Shown: piece after piece, positions 28,673-38,521 of the stretch
How positions within the stretch are numbered: the stretch's first letter is position 1
Layout: each line of letters starts with the position of its first letter
NCBI RefSeq assembly: GCF_029589495.1
Contig: NZ_JAAIVF010000006.1
Span: 186,001 to 250,000 of the forward strand
Length of the DNA stretch: 64,000 nt
Origin: Speluncibacter jeojiensis
Lineage (GTDB): Bacteria; Actinomycetota; Actinomycetes; Mycobacteriales; Mycobacteriaceae
Direction of reading: 5' to 3'
Notes under the pieces: model-generated
What the model saw: the letters and a program-made list of their open reading frames with translations, nothing else
What the model was told of the DNA's origin: nothing
The model's database searches: none
Made by a program: the position numbers and the translations under genes

Positions 28673-28969
28673 GTGCTTGTGGTGATCTACTACCTGCTCT
28701 TCGTCTTCTGGCTGCTCTTGATCGGCCGGATCATCGTCGAGTTCATCCGGACCTTCGCCCGAGACTGGCATCCGACGGGTGCCGTCGCGGTCGGACTCGA
28801 ATTGTTGTTCACGGTCACCGACCCACCGGTCAGACTGCTCCGCCGGATCATTCCGTCTATTCCATTGGGCCAGGTCAGACTGGATCTTTCGATTATGGTC
28901 CTGATGTTCCTGATCTTCATTCTGATGGCGGTCGTACGCACTCTGATGCAGCCCGCGGGCCTCGTGTGA
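28673..28969 (+). CDS. YggT-family membrane protein (Rv2146c-like)
   Basis: A 98-aa protein with two transmembrane helices (about 3-22 and 70-92) joined by a conserved cytoplasmic segment, GRIIVEFIRTFARDWHPTG then TDPPVRLLRRIIP, that defines the YggT family. It is usually encoded between sepF and divIVA; relatives have been linked to ion homeostasis and division-site functions, but the role is unsettled. The start is the GTG seven bases after GGAGG; a GTG two codons earlier is too close to the site. Confidence 0.88.
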   Translation: MLVVIYYLLFVFWLLLIGRIIVEFIRTFARDWHPTGAVAVGLELLFTVTDPPVRLLRRIIPSIPLGQVRLDLSIMVLMFLIFILMAVVRTLMQPAGLV

Positions 28970-29045
28970 CAGGATGGGCTGTAGTTACACCGTGATCGAC
29001 GAACACTCGCTCGACCGCCGAATGAATGCGTGAGGGGAACCTTCC

Positions 29046-29864
29046 ATGCCGCTGACTCCAGCTGATGTGCACAACGTCGCGTTCAGCAAGCCGCCAATCG
29101 GTAAGCGGGGTTACAACGAAGACGAAGTCGACCAGTTCCTCGACCTCGTCGAGGCGGAGCTGACCCGCCTCATCGAGGAGAACTCGGACCTTCGCCAGCG
29201 GGTGTCCGAACTCGACCAGGAGCTCGCCGAGGCCAAGCGTGGTGCCGCCAAGGCGCCCGCGGCGCCGGCGCCCGCCCCGGTCGTGGAGCGCCCCAAGGCG
29301 CCCGAGCCCGCCCCGGCGCCGGTGGCCGCCGCGGCTCCCACGGCGCCCGCCAAGAACGACGACGGCGCCCAGCTGCAGGCTGCCAAGCTGCTCGGTCTCG
29401 CGCAGGAGACCGCGGAGCGCCTCACCGGCGACGCGAAGGTCGAGTCGGAGAAGCTGCTCACCGATGCGCGCACCAATTCCGAGCAGATGGTTTCGGACGC
29501 CCGGTCGAAGTCCGACTCGATGATGGCCGAGGCGCGCCAGAAGTCCGAGGCGCTGCTCGCCGACGCGCGAACCCGGTCCGAGACGCAGGTCCGCCAGGCC
29601 AAGGAGAAGGCCGACGCGCTGCAGGCCGACGCCGAGAAGAAGCACACCGAGATCATGGGCACCATCAACCAGCAGCGCACCGTGCTGGAGGGCCGGATCG
29701 AGACGCTCAAGACCTTCGAGCGTGAGTACCGGACCCGCCTGAAGACCTACCTGGAGGGGCAGCTCGAGGAGCTGGCCCAGCGCGGCTCCGCTGCCCCGGC
29801 CGACACCGGCCAGGGCTCGGGCTTCTCGAAGCAGGACCAGTCGTTCGGTCAGGGCAAGAACTAG
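29046..29864 (+). CDS. wag31: Polar growth protein Wag31 (DivIVA)
   Basis: Coiled-coil scaffold that assembles at negatively curved membrane and directs polar cell-wall growth. The 272-aa protein has the N-terminal DivIVA lipid-binding domain ([20 protein letters not shown] and [15 protein letters not shown], residues about 5-45), a short coiled coil, an Ala/Pro linker (about 70-108), a long regular coiled coil (about 115-240), and a Gly/Gln-rich end. It is essential in mycobacteria. The ATG follows GAGGGGA. Upstream is a 76-base gap after yggT that may hold its own promoter. Confidence 0.95.
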   Translation: MPLTPADVHNVAFSKPPIGKRGYNEDEVDQFLDLVEAELTRLIEENSDLRQRVSELDQELAEAKRGAAKAPAAPAPAPVVERPKAPEPAPAPVAAAAPTAPAKNDDGAQLQAAKLLGLAQETAERLTGDAKVESEKLLTDARTNSEQMVSDARSKSDSMMAEARQKSEALLADARTRSETQVRQAKEKADALQADAEKKHTEIMGTINQQRTVLEGRIETLKTFEREYRTRLKTYLEGQLEELAQRGSAAPADTGQGSGFSKQDQSFGQGKN

Positions 29865-29891
29865 CGCACTTCACGAGCGAGGGAGACTCTG

Positions 29892-30338
29892 GTGCTGGTT
29901 GTCGCGCTCGCGGTCACCGCGATCGGCTTCATCCTTCTGGTCGTCGCACTGGTGACCGGAAGCGTGTGGTTCGCCTGGGCATGCATCGCCGTGTGCATCG
30001 TCGGGTTCATCCTGCTGATCATCGACGTGCTGTCGAATCGCCGGTCCGCCGGTGACGACGATGACGGGCTCGATGCGGCGCCGGCGCATGAGGACGTCGA
30101 GGCGGGCGGTGACGGGGGCGACGACGCCGTCACCCAGCAGCTGGACATGGGCCGTCCGCACGAGGACTCGTCCGATGAGCCGACCCAGGTGTGGTCGGCG
30201 GAGTCCTCCGCGGAGGAGACCACCGAGATCCCCCGCGTCACCGATCAGTGGCAGGCCCACGGATCGGCCGACTCCATCGGACCGGCCGATGCGGGGCGTC
30301 ACTCGGCGGCGGACGATAGGGACGCGCCGGGCCGGTAG
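29892..30338 (+). CDS. Small two-helix membrane protein (Rv2144c-like position)
   Basis: A 148-aa protein with two transmembrane helices near its N-terminus (about 2-23 and 27-46) and a strongly acidic cytoplasmic tail rich in Asp, Glu, Thr and Pro. No enzymatic motif is visible. By place (directly after wag31) and architecture it resembles mycobacterial Rv2144c, whose function is unknown. The start is GTG with GGGAG upstream, 27 bases after the wag31 stop, so co-transcription is likely. Its stop codon forms part of the -10 box of the ileS leader. Confidence 0.65.
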   Translation: MLVVALAVTAIGFILLVVALVTGSVWFAWACIAVCIVGFILLIIDVLSNRRSAGDDDDGLDAAPAHEDVEAGGDGGDDAVTQQLDMGRPHEDSSDEPTQVWSAESSAEETTEIPRVTDQWQAHGSADSIGPADAGRHSAADDRDAPGR

Positions 30339-30341
30339 AAT
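30336..30341 (+). promoter_or_regulatory. Putative -10 of the ileS T-box transcript
   Basis: TAGAAT fits TANNNT; its first three bases are the stop codon of the preceding gene. Transcription would begin near 30348, giving a leader of about 285 bases before ileS. Confidence 0.45.
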
Positions 30342-30417
30342 CGGCTGCGGCCGCGCCGAACAGTCCGTCGTGACCGCAGGAACACAGCAACACCGAGACA
30401 AGCAATACCGAGAACAT

Positions 30418-30633
30418 CAGCACCATGGCGTCGATCCGGCCATCACCGGGGAGCCTTCGGAAGAACGGGCGGCGCCGACGTCGTCTCAGTAGAACCGGAC
30501 GGGTGGGCCCGTTACAGCCCATGGTCGAGTGGCCGGAGAGTCCTCTCCGGTAAGCGGGGTGGTACCGCGGTGGCAGTGCGACGGGCACTGTCGTCGTCCC
30601 CGTGCCGGGACAGTCGGGCACGAGGAGCTCTCC
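30418..30633 (+). promoter_or_regulatory. T-box riboswitch (tRNA-Ile), translational type, of ileS
   Basis: The leader carries the features of actinobacterial ultrashort-stem-I ileS T-boxes. A stem-I region around GGGGAGCCTTCGGAAGAACG (30448-30467) lies beside an Ile specifier candidate ATC at 30442-30444. A stem-III hairpin CCGGAGAG/CTCTCCGG sits at 30533-30550. The T-box bulge with GCGGGGTGGTACCGCGG is at 30554-30570. Downstream, GTGCC/GGCAC can pair close to the ribosome site GAGGAG (30622-30627). Uncharged tRNA-Ile would free that site and raise IleRS synthesis. No T-run follows the stems, which argues for translational control. Confidence 0.85.
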
Positions 30634-33600
30634 ATGACCACACCAGCATCGTCCGGTTCGCCGAAGTATCCCCTCGTCGATCTGACCGGCGGCACGTCCG
30701 GCACGCCCAGCTTCCCGAAGCTCGAGGAGGACGTGCTGGCCTTCTGGGCGCAGGACGACACCTTCCGGGAGAGCGTCCGCAACCGCGCCGACGCCCCCGA
30801 GTTCGTCTTCTACGACGGACCTCCCTTCGCGAACGGCCTGCCGCACTACGGCCATCTGCTCACCGGTTACGTCAAGGACATCGTGCCGCGGTATCAGACG
30901 ATGCGCGGCAAGAAGGTCGACCGGCGCTTCGGCTGGGACACCCACGGGCTGCCCGCCGAACTCGAGGCCGAGCGCCAGTTGGGCATCACCGACAAGTCGC
31001 AGATCGACGCGATGGGCATCGCGGCGTTCAACGAGGCCTGCCGCACCTCGGTGCTCAAGTACACCGACGAGTGGCGCGAGTACGTCACCCGCCAGGCCCG
31101 CTGGGTCGACTTCGACAACGACTACAAGACCCTGGACATCACGTTCATGGAGTCGGTGATCTGGGCGTTCAAGCAGCTCTACGACAAGGGCCTGGCCTAC
31201 GAGGGCTACCGCGTGCTGCCGTACTGCTGGCGCGACGAGACCCCGCTGTCCAACCACGAGTTGCGGATGGACGACGACGTCTACAAGAGTCGCCAGGATC
31301 CGGCGGTGACCGTCGGGTATCGGGTCTCGGGGAACGAGGGCGAGCTCGCCGAGTTGAACGACGCCTACCTGCTGATCTGGACGACGACGCCCTGGACGCT
31401 GCCGTCGAACCTGGCCACCGCGGTCAACCCCGAGGTCGACTACGTGCTGGTGCAGGGCCCTGACGACCGCCGGGTGCTGCTCGCGCAGGCCCGCGTCGGC
31501 GCCTACGCCAAGGAACTGGGCGAGGACCCGCAGGTGCTGGCCCACCACACCGGCGCCGACCTGCTCGGGCTGCGCTACCTGCCGCCGTTCCCGTACTTCG
31601 AGCAGACCGCGCACGCCTTCCAGGTGCTGGCGGCCGACTACGTCACCACCGAGGACGGCACCGGCATCGTGCACATCGCCCCCGCCTACGGTGAGGACGA
31701 CAAGGTCGTCACGGACGCGGCCGGCATCACCCCGGTCACCCCTGTCGACGCGCGCGGCCGGTTCGACGCGCAGGTCCCCGACTACGAGGACCAGCTGGTC
31801 TTCGACGCGAATGCGCAGATCATCCGGGACCTGAAGAACGCCTCCGGTGCGGCCGCGCAGAACGGTGCGTGGCTGGTGCGGCACGAGACCTACGAGCACT
31901 CGTACCCGCACTGCTGGCGGTGCGGCAACCCGCTGATCTACCGCGCGGTCACCTCGTGGTTCATCGAGGTCACCTCGTTCCGCGACCGCATGGTCGAACT
32001 CAACGACCAGATCACCTGGTACCCGGAGCACGTCAAGCACGGCCAGTTCGGCAAGTGGCTCGAGGGCGCCCGGGACTGGTCGATCTCACGAAACCGCTAC
32101 TGGGGCACGCCGATTCCCGTGTGGGTGTCGGACGATCCGCGGTACCCGCGCGTCGACGTGTACGGCAGCCTCGACGAACTCGAACGCGACTTCGGGGTGC
32201 GGCCGACCGACCTGCACCGTCCGTACATCGACGAGCTGACCCGGCCCAACCCGGACGACCCGACCGGTGCGTCGACGATGCGGCGGATCACCGACGTGTT
32301 CGACGTCTGGTTCGACTCCGGTTCGATGCCGTTCGCGCAGGTGCACTACCCGTTCGACAACCGCGAGTGGTTCGAGGAGCACTACCCGGCGGACTTCATC
32401 GTCGAATACATCGGCCAGACCCGCGGCTGGTTCTACATGATGCACGTCCTCGCGACCGCGCTGTTCGACCGTCCCGCGTTCCGCACCTGCGTCTCGCACG
32501 GCATCGTGCTGGGCAACGACGGGCTGAAGATGAGCAAGTCCAAGCGCAACTACCCGGATGTGTCCGAGGTGTTCGACCGCGACGGCTCGGACGCGATGCG
32601 CTGGTTCCTGATGTCCTCGCCGATTCTGCGCGGCGGCAACCTGGTCGTCACCGAGCAGGGCATCCGTGAGGGGGTGCGGCAGGCACTGCTGCCGCTGTGG
32701 AACTCGTGGAGTTTCCTGCAGCTGTACGCGGACCGGCCGGGGCAGTGGCGCACCGACTCGCCGAACCTGTTGGACCGCTACATCCTCGCCAAGCTCGCGC
32801 AGTGCCGCGACGAGACGACCGAGGCGCTCGAGGTGTGCGACATCGCGCGGGCCTGCGATCTGCTGCGCAGCTTCAGCGAGGCGCTGACGAATTGGTATGT
32901 GCGCCGGTCGCGTCCGCGGTTCTGGGCGGGCAGCGACGAGGCGCCCGAGGCGTTCGACACGCTGCACACCGTGCTGGAGGTCGTCACCCGGCTGGCCGCG
33001 CCGCTGCTGCCGCTGGCCTCGGAGGCGATCTGGCGCGGGCTGACCGGTGGGCGCTCGGTGCACCTGACCGACTGGCCGGCCGCGGACGAGCTGCCGCGCG
33101 ACGAGGCGCTGGTCGCCGCCATGGACGAGGTGCAGTCGGTGTGCGGCGTGGTGCTGAGCCTGCGCAAGGCCAACAAGCTGCGGGTGCGGTTGCCGCTGAC
33201 CAAGGTGACGGTCGCCGCCCCGAACAGCGAGACCCTGCGGCCGTACCTGGACCTGATCGCCGACGAGGTCAACGTCAAGACGGTCGAGCTGAGCACCGAC
33301 GTCGACACCCACGGCAAGTTCGAACTGGTCGTCAACGCGCGGGCGGCCGGTCCGCGCCTCGGCAAGGACGTGCAGAAGGTCATCAAGGCCGTCAAGGCGG
33401 GCGACTGGTCCGAGCGCGACGGCGTCGTGGTGGCGGCGGGCATCGCACTGGCCGAGGGCGAGTACACGTCGAAGCTCGTTGCCGCCGAGCCGGATTCGAC
33501 CGGCGCGCTGCCGGGCGGCGCGGGACTGGTCGTGCTCGACACCGACGTCACCGAGGAACTCGAGGCCGAGGGCTGGGCCAAGGACCGCGTCCGCGAACTG

Positions 33601-33813
33601 CAGGAGGCGCGCCGGTCCGCAGGCCTCGACGTCTCCGACCGGATCCGGCTGGTCCTGCAGGTGCCCGACGAGCGCATGGACTGGGCACGCACCCACGGCG
33701 ACCTGATCGCCGGCGAGGTGCTCGCCGTGGACCTGTCGTTCGGCGAGGTCGACAGCGCCGCGGCGCCGGTCGATCTCGGCGACGGCGTGCGCGCGGCCCT
33801 CGCGAAGGCCTAG
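30634..33813 (+). CDS. ileS: Isoleucyl-tRNA synthetase, type 2
   Basis: Class Ia synthetase charging tRNA-Ile. The 1059-aa protein has the HIGH-type motif in [15 protein letters not shown] (HYGH at 71-74), the CP1 editing domain, and KMSKS at 632-636, then an anticodon-binding domain with [20 protein letters not shown] and a long C-terminal extension. The HYGH form and the length are those of eukaryote-like type 2 IleRS, a class often intrinsically insensitive to mupirocin. The ATG follows GAGGAG within the T-box sequestering region. A perfect palindrome lies 12 bases after the stop. Confidence 0.96.
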   Translation: MTTPASSGSPKYPLVDLTGGTSGTPSFPKLEEDVLAFWAQDDTFRESVRNRADAPEFVFYDGPPFANGLPHYGHLLTGYVKDIVPRYQTMRGKKVDRRFGWDTHGLPAELEAERQLGITDKSQIDAMGIAAFNEACRTSVLKYTDEWREYVTRQARWVDFDNDYKTLDITFMESVIWAFKQLYDKGLAYEGYRVLPYCWRDETPLSNHELRMDDDVYKSRQDPAVTVGYRVSGNEGELAELNDAYLLIWTTTPWTLPSNLATAVNPEVDYVLVQGPDDRRVLLAQARVGAYAKELGEDPQVLAHHTGADLLGLRYLPPFPYFEQTAHAFQVLAADYVTTEDGTGIVHIAPAYGEDDKVVTDAAGITPVTPVDARGRFDAQVPDYEDQLVFDANAQIIRDLKNASGAAAQNGAWLVRHETYEHSYPHCWRCGNPLIYRAVTSWFIEVTSFRDRMVELNDQITWYPEHVKHGQFGKWLEGARDWSISRNRYWGTPIPVWVSDDPRYPRVDVYGSLDELERDFGVRPTDLHRPYIDELTRPNPDDPTGASTMRRITDVFDVWFDSGSMPFAQVHYPFDNREWFEEHYPADFIVEYIGQTRGWFYMMHVLATALFDRPAFRTCVSHGIVLGNDGLKMSKSKRNYPDVSEVFDRDGSDAMRWFLMSSPILRGGNLVVTEQGIREGVRQALLPLWNSWSFLQLYADRPGQWRTDSPNLLDRYILAKLAQCRDETTEALEVCDIARACDLLRSFSEALTNWYVRRSRPRFWAGSDEAPEAFDTLHTVLEVVTRLAAPLLPLASEAIWRGLTGGRSVHLTDWPAADELPRDEALVAAMDEVQSVCGVVLSLRKANKLRVRLPLTKVTVAAPNSETLRPYLDLIADEVNVKTVELSTDVDTHGKFELVVNARAAGPRLGKDVQKVIKAVKAGDWSERDGVVVAAGIALAEGEYTSKLVAAEPDSTGALPGGAGLVVLDTDVTEELEAEGWAKDRVRELQEARRSAGLDVSDRIRLVLQVPDERMDWARTHGDLIAGEVLAVDLSFGEVDSAAAPVDLGDGVRAALAKA

Positions 33814-33825
33814 TGCCTGGTGCGC

Positions 33826-33853
33826 GAGTTGCGGGGTCCGGACCCCGCAACTC
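33826..33853. terminator. Bidirectional terminator between ileS and TetR gene
   Basis: GAGTTGCGGGGTCC (33826-33839) is followed directly by its exact complement (33840-33853), a 28-base perfect palindrome between convergent genes. A related palindrome occurs at 52038-52082. Confidence 0.7.
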
Positions 33854-33865
33854 ACGCCCGGGGGC

Positions 33866-34621
33866 TCACGTGCTGGGGCGCAGCCCCACGGTGTCGGCGA
33901 GGGCCCGCATCTGGTGCGCGAACAGCAGTTCCGGGTGCGCGAACGTGTTCGCGCCGTACTGGCCGAACACCTCGAAGCTGACCGCGCCGAACAGTGCCGC
34001 CCAGCACAGGACGCCGCGGGCCAGCGCGTCCTCGGGCAGGTCCGGCGCGTACTCGGCCAGCACCGGCCGCAGGTCGGCGCCGAGCGCCGCCGGCACGGCG
34101 GCCTCGACGGTGTGCAGCGCGCCGTGCGCGTGGGCGTCGCGGAGCACCCCGACGAGCAGTCGCACCACGACGGTGCCGGGCTCGGTGGTGCGCTCGGCCG
34201 GAGCGACATAGCCGGGCACGGGACTGCCGAACAACAGCCCGTAGCGGGCCGGTTCGGCCAGCGCCCAGCCGCGCACCGCGTCGGCGACGGCGAGGAAGCG
34301 GTCGCGGTACCGGTCGCGGGGCACCGCCCGCTCGGCGGTCGTGGTCGCGGCGCCCAGGTCGGTGTAGGCGTCCTCGATGAGCATCGTCAGCAGCGCGTCC
34401 CGGCTGGGCACGTAGCGGTACACCGCCGACGAGACCACCCCGAGGTCGCGGGCGACCGCCCGCAGCGACAGCGCGGCCGCGCCGTGCCGGCTCAGGTGCG
34501 TGCGTCCGATCCGCAGGATGTCCGACATGGTCTGGACCCGCGCCCGTGCCCGCGGGGTGCCGGTCAGGGCGGCGTCGTCCGCGTCGGAACGGTTCGACTG
34601 GGGATCGGTCGCGTCGGTCAT
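33866..34621 (-). CDS. TetR/AcrR regulator with WHG-type C-terminal domain
   Basis: A 251-aa repressor-type regulator. The helix-turn-helix lies near residues 35-80 (LSRHGAAALSLRAVARDLGV then SAVYRYVPSRDALLTMLI), and the C-terminal part resembles the TetR_C_33/WHG family, with EPARYGLLFGSPVPGY near 140. The ATG is preferred because a strong promoter, TTGACG-17 bases-CATGCT, ends seven bases before it, giving a leaderless message; an ATG four codons upstream lies on the -10 itself. It is divergent from dinB, and the effector and targets are unknown. Confidence 0.85.
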   Translation of the reverse strand: MTDATDPQSNRSDADDAALTGTPRARARVQTMSDILRIGRTHLSRHGAAALSLRAVARDLGVVSSAVYRYVPSRDALLTMLIEDAYTDLGAATTTAERAVPRDRYRDRFLAVADAVRGWALAEPARYGLLFGSPVPGYVAPAERTTEPGTVVVRLLVGVLRDAHAHGALHTVEAAVPAALGADLRPVLAEYAPDLPEDALARGVLCWAALFGAVSFEVFGQYGANTFAHPELLFAHQMRALADTVGLRPST

Positions 34622-34628
34622 GGTCTGC

Positions 34629-34657
34629 AGCATGACGACGACCGAGAGCGGCGTCAA
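34629..34657 (-). promoter_or_regulatory. Promoter of the TetR gene
   Basis: On the minus strand, TTGACG (34652-34657) and CATGCT (34629-34634) are 17 bases apart, and the ATG follows seven bases later. This is the best-formed -35/-10 pair I saw in the window. Confidence 0.6.
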
Positions 34658-34737
34658 TTGTCGTGTGCGCCGCGTCCGACCGAGAGCGCCGATCTGTTGT
34701 CGGCGGGGCCGGTCATAATGGCGCTGTGGAGGTGTCT

Positions 34738-36105
34738 GTGCAGTCCGGTGCCCGGTGGGTGCTGCACCTCGACATGGACGCGTTCTTCGCCTCGGTCGAG
34801 CAGCTGACCCGGCCGACGCTGCGCGGGCGCCCCGTGCTCGTCGGCGGGACCGGGCAGCGCGGGGTGGTCGCCGGGGCCAGTTACGAGGCCCGCCGGTACG
34901 GCGCCCGCTCGGCGATGCCGATGCACCAGGCGCGTCGCCTGGTCGGGCTCTCCGCGGTGGTGCTGCCGCCGCGTGGCCAGGTCTATCAGGTGGCCAGCCG
35001 GCACGTGTTCTCGGTGGTCCGTGAGGTGATCCCGGTGATCGAGCAGCTCTCGCTCGACGAGGCGTTCGGTGAGCCGGCCGAGTTGGCCGGCGCGTCGGTC
35101 GCGGAGGCGGAAGAGTTCTGCACGCGGCTGCGCGAGCGGGTGCTGGAGCGGACGGGCCTGGTCGCCTCGGTCGGGGCGGGGTCGGGCAAGCAGGTCGCGA
35201 AGATCGCCTCCGGGCTGGCCAAGCCGCACGGGCAGCGGGTGATCGGACCCGACGAGCGTGACGCGTTGATGGCGGCCCTGCCGGTGCGGAAGCTGTGGGG
35301 GATCGGGCCGGTGGCGCAGGAGCGCCTGCGCAAGGTGGGCGTGGAGACGATCGGCGACTTCGCCGCGCTCGATCCGGTCGAGGTCGGCTCGCTGCTGGGT
35401 ACCTCGGTCGGCCCCGCGCTGCACCGGCTGGCACGGGGGATCGACGACCGCCCGGTCGCCGAACGGGCGGAGTCCAAGCAGATCAGCGCCGAGACGACCT
35501 TCCAGCACGACCTGATGACCCGCGCCGAGGTGCGCGCCGCCGTGCAGGCCACCGGGGAGGCGGCGTGTACGCGGCTGACGAACGACGGCCGGGGCGCGCG
35601 CACGGTGGTCGTCAAACTGCGCAAGGCGGACATGTCCACGGTGACCCGCTCGTCGACGCTGCCCTACGCCACGACAGCACGCGAGACGCTCATCGCCGCG
35701 GCGCAGCGGCTGGTCATCGATCCGGCGGAGATCGGTCCGATCCGCCTGGTCGGGGTCGGCCTGGCCGGGCTCTCGGCGGTGCAACAGACCGTGCTGTTCC
35801 CGGACCTGGACGCGACAGACCAGTCCGAGACCGCGCCGGCGCCCGCACCCGACCGCGCGGTCGTGGAGCTGCGTCCGGGCGCGGACGTCCGCCACGACGA
35901 CTTCGGCCACGGCTGGGTGCAGGGAATCGGGCACGGCGTGGTGTCGGTGCGGTTCGAGACCCGCATTTCGGGGCGCGGGCCGATGAGGACGTTCGCCGTC
36001 GCGGATCCGGCGCTGGCCCCGGCGGACCCGCGGATCAGCCTGGACTGGCCGGAGTTGCTCGCCGACGCGACGGATGGTGCGGATGCGGCAGGTGGGATGA
36101 CATAG
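34738..36105 (+). CDS. dinB: DNA polymerase IV (Y-family, DinB/DinX)
   Basis: Translesion DNA polymerase. The 455-aa protein has the catalytic N-terminus [14 protein letters not shown] (D12, D14), the [15 protein letters not shown] motif, the second catalytic pair S-L-D107-E108 in [10 protein letters not shown], helix-hairpin-helix [17 protein letters not shown], and a little-finger domain. The length and context match mycobacterial dinX (Rv1537, next to ileS Rv1536). The start is the GTG five bases after GGAGG. No LexA box lies upstream, so it is probably not SOS-controlled here. The C-terminal 80 residues extend beyond the core. Confidence 0.93.
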   Translation: MQSGARWVLHLDMDAFFASVEQLTRPTLRGRPVLVGGTGQRGVVAGASYEARRYGARSAMPMHQARRLVGLSAVVLPPRGQVYQVASRHVFSVVREVIPVIEQLSLDEAFGEPAELAGASVAEAEEFCTRLRERVLERTGLVASVGAGSGKQVAKIASGLAKPHGQRVIGPDERDALMAALPVRKLWGIGPVAQERLRKVGVETIGDFAALDPVEVGSLLGTSVGPALHRLARGIDDRPVAERAESKQISAETTFQHDLMTRAEVRAAVQATGEAACTRLTNDGRGARTVVVKLRKADMSTVTRSSTLPYATTARETLIAAAQRLVIDPAEIGPIRLVGVGLAGLSAVQQTVLFPDLDATDQSETAPAPAPDRAVVELRPGADVRHDDFGHGWVQGIGHGVVSVRFETRISGRGPMRTFAVADPALAPADPRISLDWPELLADATDGADAAGGMT

Positions 36106-36183
36106 TGGTGGGGCTACTCGGGGGTATCCGAGGGACAGAGCATCGGTCCGCCATGCGCCGGACCACGACGGATAGGACGAGCA

Positions 36184-36687
36184 TTGAACTTTCGTAAGTC
36201 TGCGATCGCGGTGCTGGCGCTCGGCGCCGCGCTGACGATGTCGGCCTGCGGGTCGAGCGACAACAACAGCAGCGCCACCCACACCACCACGGCCAAGGCG
36301 ACCACCTCGGCCTCCGCGCCGAGCCAGTTCCCGCCGGTGCCGACCGTCGACCAGCTCAACGCCGAGCTGAAGACCGCGCTGGACCCGAGCATCCCGGCCA
36401 CCCAGAAGGAAGACCTGGTTCAGGGCGCGGCGCAGGACCCGACGCTGTTCGACCAGATCGCCCAGAAGGCGTCGCAGACCCAGGGCCTGGCCTACAAGGT
36501 CGTCGGGCCGGTCATCGACCAGGGCGACGGCACCCTGCAGGCCAACTTCGAGGTCACCCTCAACGGTCAGACCAACCCCGGCACCGCGACCTTCGTCGCC
36601 GAGAACGGCAAGTGGAAGCTCTCCAAGGAGAACGCCTGCGGCATCGCAGCTGCGCTCGGCCTCAAGAGCGCTGCCTGCCCGTCCTGA
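36184..36687 (+). CDS. MTB12-like low-molecular-weight antigen lipoprotein
   Basis: A 167-aa exported protein. The signal peptide ends in a lipobox (TMSAC, Cys22), then comes a Ser/Thr/Ala linker (about 25-45), and a domain (about 50-165) resembling M. tuberculosis MTB12/CFP-2: PTVDQLNAELKTALDPSI and a final ENGKWKLSKENACG. The function of the family is unknown; members are abundant secreted antigens. The start is a TTG after AGGACG, as no ATG or GTG fits the signal peptide. A very strong terminator follows. Confidence 0.75.
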   Translation: MNFRKSAIAVLALGAALTMSACGSSDNNSSATHTTTAKATTSASAPSQFPPVPTVDQLNAELKTALDPSIPATQKEDLVQGAAQDPTLFDQIAQKASQTQGLAYKVVGPVIDQGDGTLQANFEVTLNGQTNPGTATFVAENGKWKLSKENACGIAAALGLKSAACPS

Positions 36688-36704
36688 CGGGTCGACTGAC
36701 GCAA

Positions 36705-36748
36705 CCGCTGCCCGGCAGAACCACGAGGTTCTGCCGGGCAGCGGCGTT
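36705..36748. terminator. Strong terminator hairpin after the MTB12-like gene
   Basis: A perfect 18-bp stem (36705-36722 with 36727-36744) closes on an ACGA tetraloop and is followed by CGTTT. It lies between convergent genes and can act for both. Confidence 0.85.
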
Positions 36749-36782
36749 TCCGGCGTCTGTTCCCGAATGGCGTGTCGGTCGC

Positions 36783-37529
36783 CTACTGGCCGGCCGCGCG
36801 CAGATGGTCGGCCGCCGCCGCGGACATCCGGGTCATCGCGGCGGCGTCGAACGGCTCGGTGCCCGAGGCCGCGATCTGGGTGACCGTCGCGCCGACGACG
36901 AGGATCGTCACGTCGAAGACCAGCGTGGTGCCCGCACTGGTGGCGTGCAGTTGGAACGACGTGGAGGCGTCGCCGGACTGCGGCTGGTCGAGTCCGCCGA
37001 GCCGGTAGGTGATGTGGGTGCCGTCGGCGTCGGTCCCCGAATACGCGGTGCACCCGGCGAGCACGTGCTGCGCGGCCGCGAACGCGTCGCGCGCCCCGAC
37101 GCCGGGGTAGCTCGCGGAGTCCTGGTCGACGCTGCGCAACCCGGGGCCGGTGTAGTGGATCGCGGTGCGCGACACCGCGCCCGGGCTCTGGTCGGCTATC
37201 GGGGAGAGCACCTTCGCGCACGTCGCGGGGTCGGTTCCGGACCGGTCCGGTCCGGCCGTCGTCGACGGCGCGGCCGGGTCGACCAGCGCGGTGCCGTCGC
37301 CCCCGGGCAGCTCGCTGAACCCGGGCGGTAGATCCTCCGGCGCGACCACCGTGGTCATGAGCTTCGCCGCGTCGGTGATCGGGCCCGCGGTCGGTGCGGG
37401 CGCGGTGCGGGCGGGACCGAGCGTGGGCAGGGCCGGCGCGGCGGGCGCTCCGCCGCCGCACGCGGCCAGCGTCGTCGACAGCACCGCCACCAGACCGGCG
37501 GTGCCGACCGTTGCCGCACGCCGGTTCAT
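36783..37529 (-). CDS. Lipoprotein of unknown function (first of pair, downstream)
   Basis: A 248-aa predicted lipoprotein with lipobox TLAAC (Cys24), then a Pro/Ala-rich spacer. The rest is a compact extracellular domain containing VVAPEDLPPGFSEL near 60-73, two further cysteines (TCAKVLSP and AGCTAYSG, likely a disulphide), and a hydrophobic VFDVTILVVGATVTQIA strand region, a pattern seen in mycobacterial DUF5642/sensor-type lipoproteins, although I cannot name the family with certainty. The ATG overlaps the stop of the upstream lipoprotein by four bases, so the two are translationally coupled and may act together in the envelope. Confidence 0.65.
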   Translation of the reverse strand: MNRRAATVGTAGLVAVLSTTLAACGGGAPAAPALPTLGPARTAPAPTAGPITDAAKLMTTVVAPEDLPPGFSELPGGDGTALVDPAAPSTTAGPDRSGTDPATCAKVLSPIADQSPGAVSRTAIHYTGPGLRSVDQDSASYPGVGARDAFAAAQHVLAGCTAYSGTDADGTHITYRLGGLDQPQSGDASTSFQLHATSAGTTLVFDVTILVVGATVTQIAASGTEPFDAAAMTRMSAAAADHLRAAGQ

Positions 37530-38452
37530 CGCGCGCTCCACTGGGTGTGGTTGCCGAGTGTCTGCGAGATGGTGGCGTCGGAATCGGGGACCCGGAAGAC
37601 CTGTTCGCCGCCGACGGTGATGTCCGCGCTCGTCGGCAGCGGCGCGTCCAGATCCAGCGTGACCGTTCCGCCGCCGGTCATCTCGTACTTGTCGATGTTC
37701 AGTTTGCGGGTGTCGCCGGGCATCACCCACACCGGCGAGATCGGCGACTGGTTCACCTGCACGTCGAGGGTGACGACGCCGCCCTGTCGGGCCTTGAGCG
37801 TCACGTTCATCGTCTGGTCCAGTTCGACGGCGCTGGTGAAGTGCTGCTCGGTCTTCCAGGTGGCGCCGACGCCGACGGGCTCGGACGGCAGCGCCACCGT
37901 CGAGTAGATCGCTTGGTAGAAGGCCTGTTCCACTGCGGCGCGAGCCATGTTGTCCGCGTTGGGCGGTGGGCTGATGCGCAGGGTGGTGATCGCGCCGTCG
38001 GGGGCGATCGTCAGCCCGGCGTGGGCGCCGCGTTCCGCCTTGAGTTCGGTGTTCAAGGTCGAATCGGGACTGGTCACCTCCCCGAGGGTCAGCGCGACCT
38101 CGGTCATGCCGGGCTCGGACGAGGTGACGTGCGCGGACAGCGGCATCCGCATCGCGGGGCTGGAGAAATCCCTCGGGGGCCGGTCGGCGAGCGTCTGGCT
38201 GACGGCGGCGCTGGTGCTCAGCACCGCGGACCCGGTGGTGCCGACCGCGGATCTGCGGTCGAGCACCGTGCGCGGCCCGGCGCCCGGGTCGAGCAGTGTG
38301 ACACGCACGGCGGACACCGGGATGGCCGCCTGCTCGGTGGTCGGGGCGGCTGCTCCGTCACCGGAACTGCCGCATCCCACCAGGGTGGCGGCGAGCATCA
38401 GGGCAAGCGGTGCCGCCGCGCACACGCGGGCGGTGGGGGACGGAAGGGTCAC
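37526..38452 (-). CDS. Lipoprotein of unknown function (upstream member of pair)
   Basis: A 308-aa predicted lipoprotein with lipobox TLVGC (Cys27). The mature part is mostly beta-like, with VRVTLLDPGAGPRTVLDRRS near 45 and a GATWKTEQHFTSAVELDQTM segment near 205-225, resembling actinobacterial secreted proteins of the DUF6263 kind; this is a tentative match. The GTG start is fixed by TAACCT (38460-38465, minus strand) seven bases before it, giving a leaderless message. It is divergent from the DUF998 gene and overlaps the next lipoprotein gene by four bases. Confidence 0.65.
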   Translation of the reverse strand: MTLPSPTARVCAAAPLALMLAATLVGCGSSGDGAAAPTTEQAAIPVSAVRVTLLDPGAGPRTVLDRRSAVGTTGSAVLSTSAAVSQTLADRPPRDFSSPAMRMPLSAHVTSSEPGMTEVALTLGEVTSPDSTLNTELKAERGAHAGLTIAPDGAITTLRISPPPNADNMARAAVEQAFYQAIYSTVALPSEPVGVGATWKTEQHFTSAVELDQTMNVTLKARQGGVVTLDVQVNQSPISPVWVMPGDTRKLNIDKYEMTGGGTVTLDLDAPLPTSADITVGGEQVFRVPDSDATISQTLGNHTQWSAR

Positions 38453-38459
38453 GTCAGCC

Positions 38460-38512
38460 AGGTTAGCGGGATCGCCACCGGCGCCACCGGTGTCGGCACC
38501 GGGCCGTAGGCT
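38460..38512. promoter_or_regulatory. Divergent promoters of lipoprotein pair and DUF998 gene
   Basis: TAACCT on the minus strand (38460-38465) ends seven bases before the lipoprotein GTG. TAGGCT on the plus strand (38507-38512) ends nine bases before the DUF998 ATG, with GAGAAGGA between. The two -10 boxes are about 47 bases apart, so their -35 regions overlap. Confidence 0.5.
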
Positions 38513-38521
38513 GAGAAGGAT

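Noticed and set aside
34658-34737. Possible LexA box before dinB
   Set aside because: No GAAC-N4-GTTC palindrome is present; dinB seems not to be LexA-controlled here.
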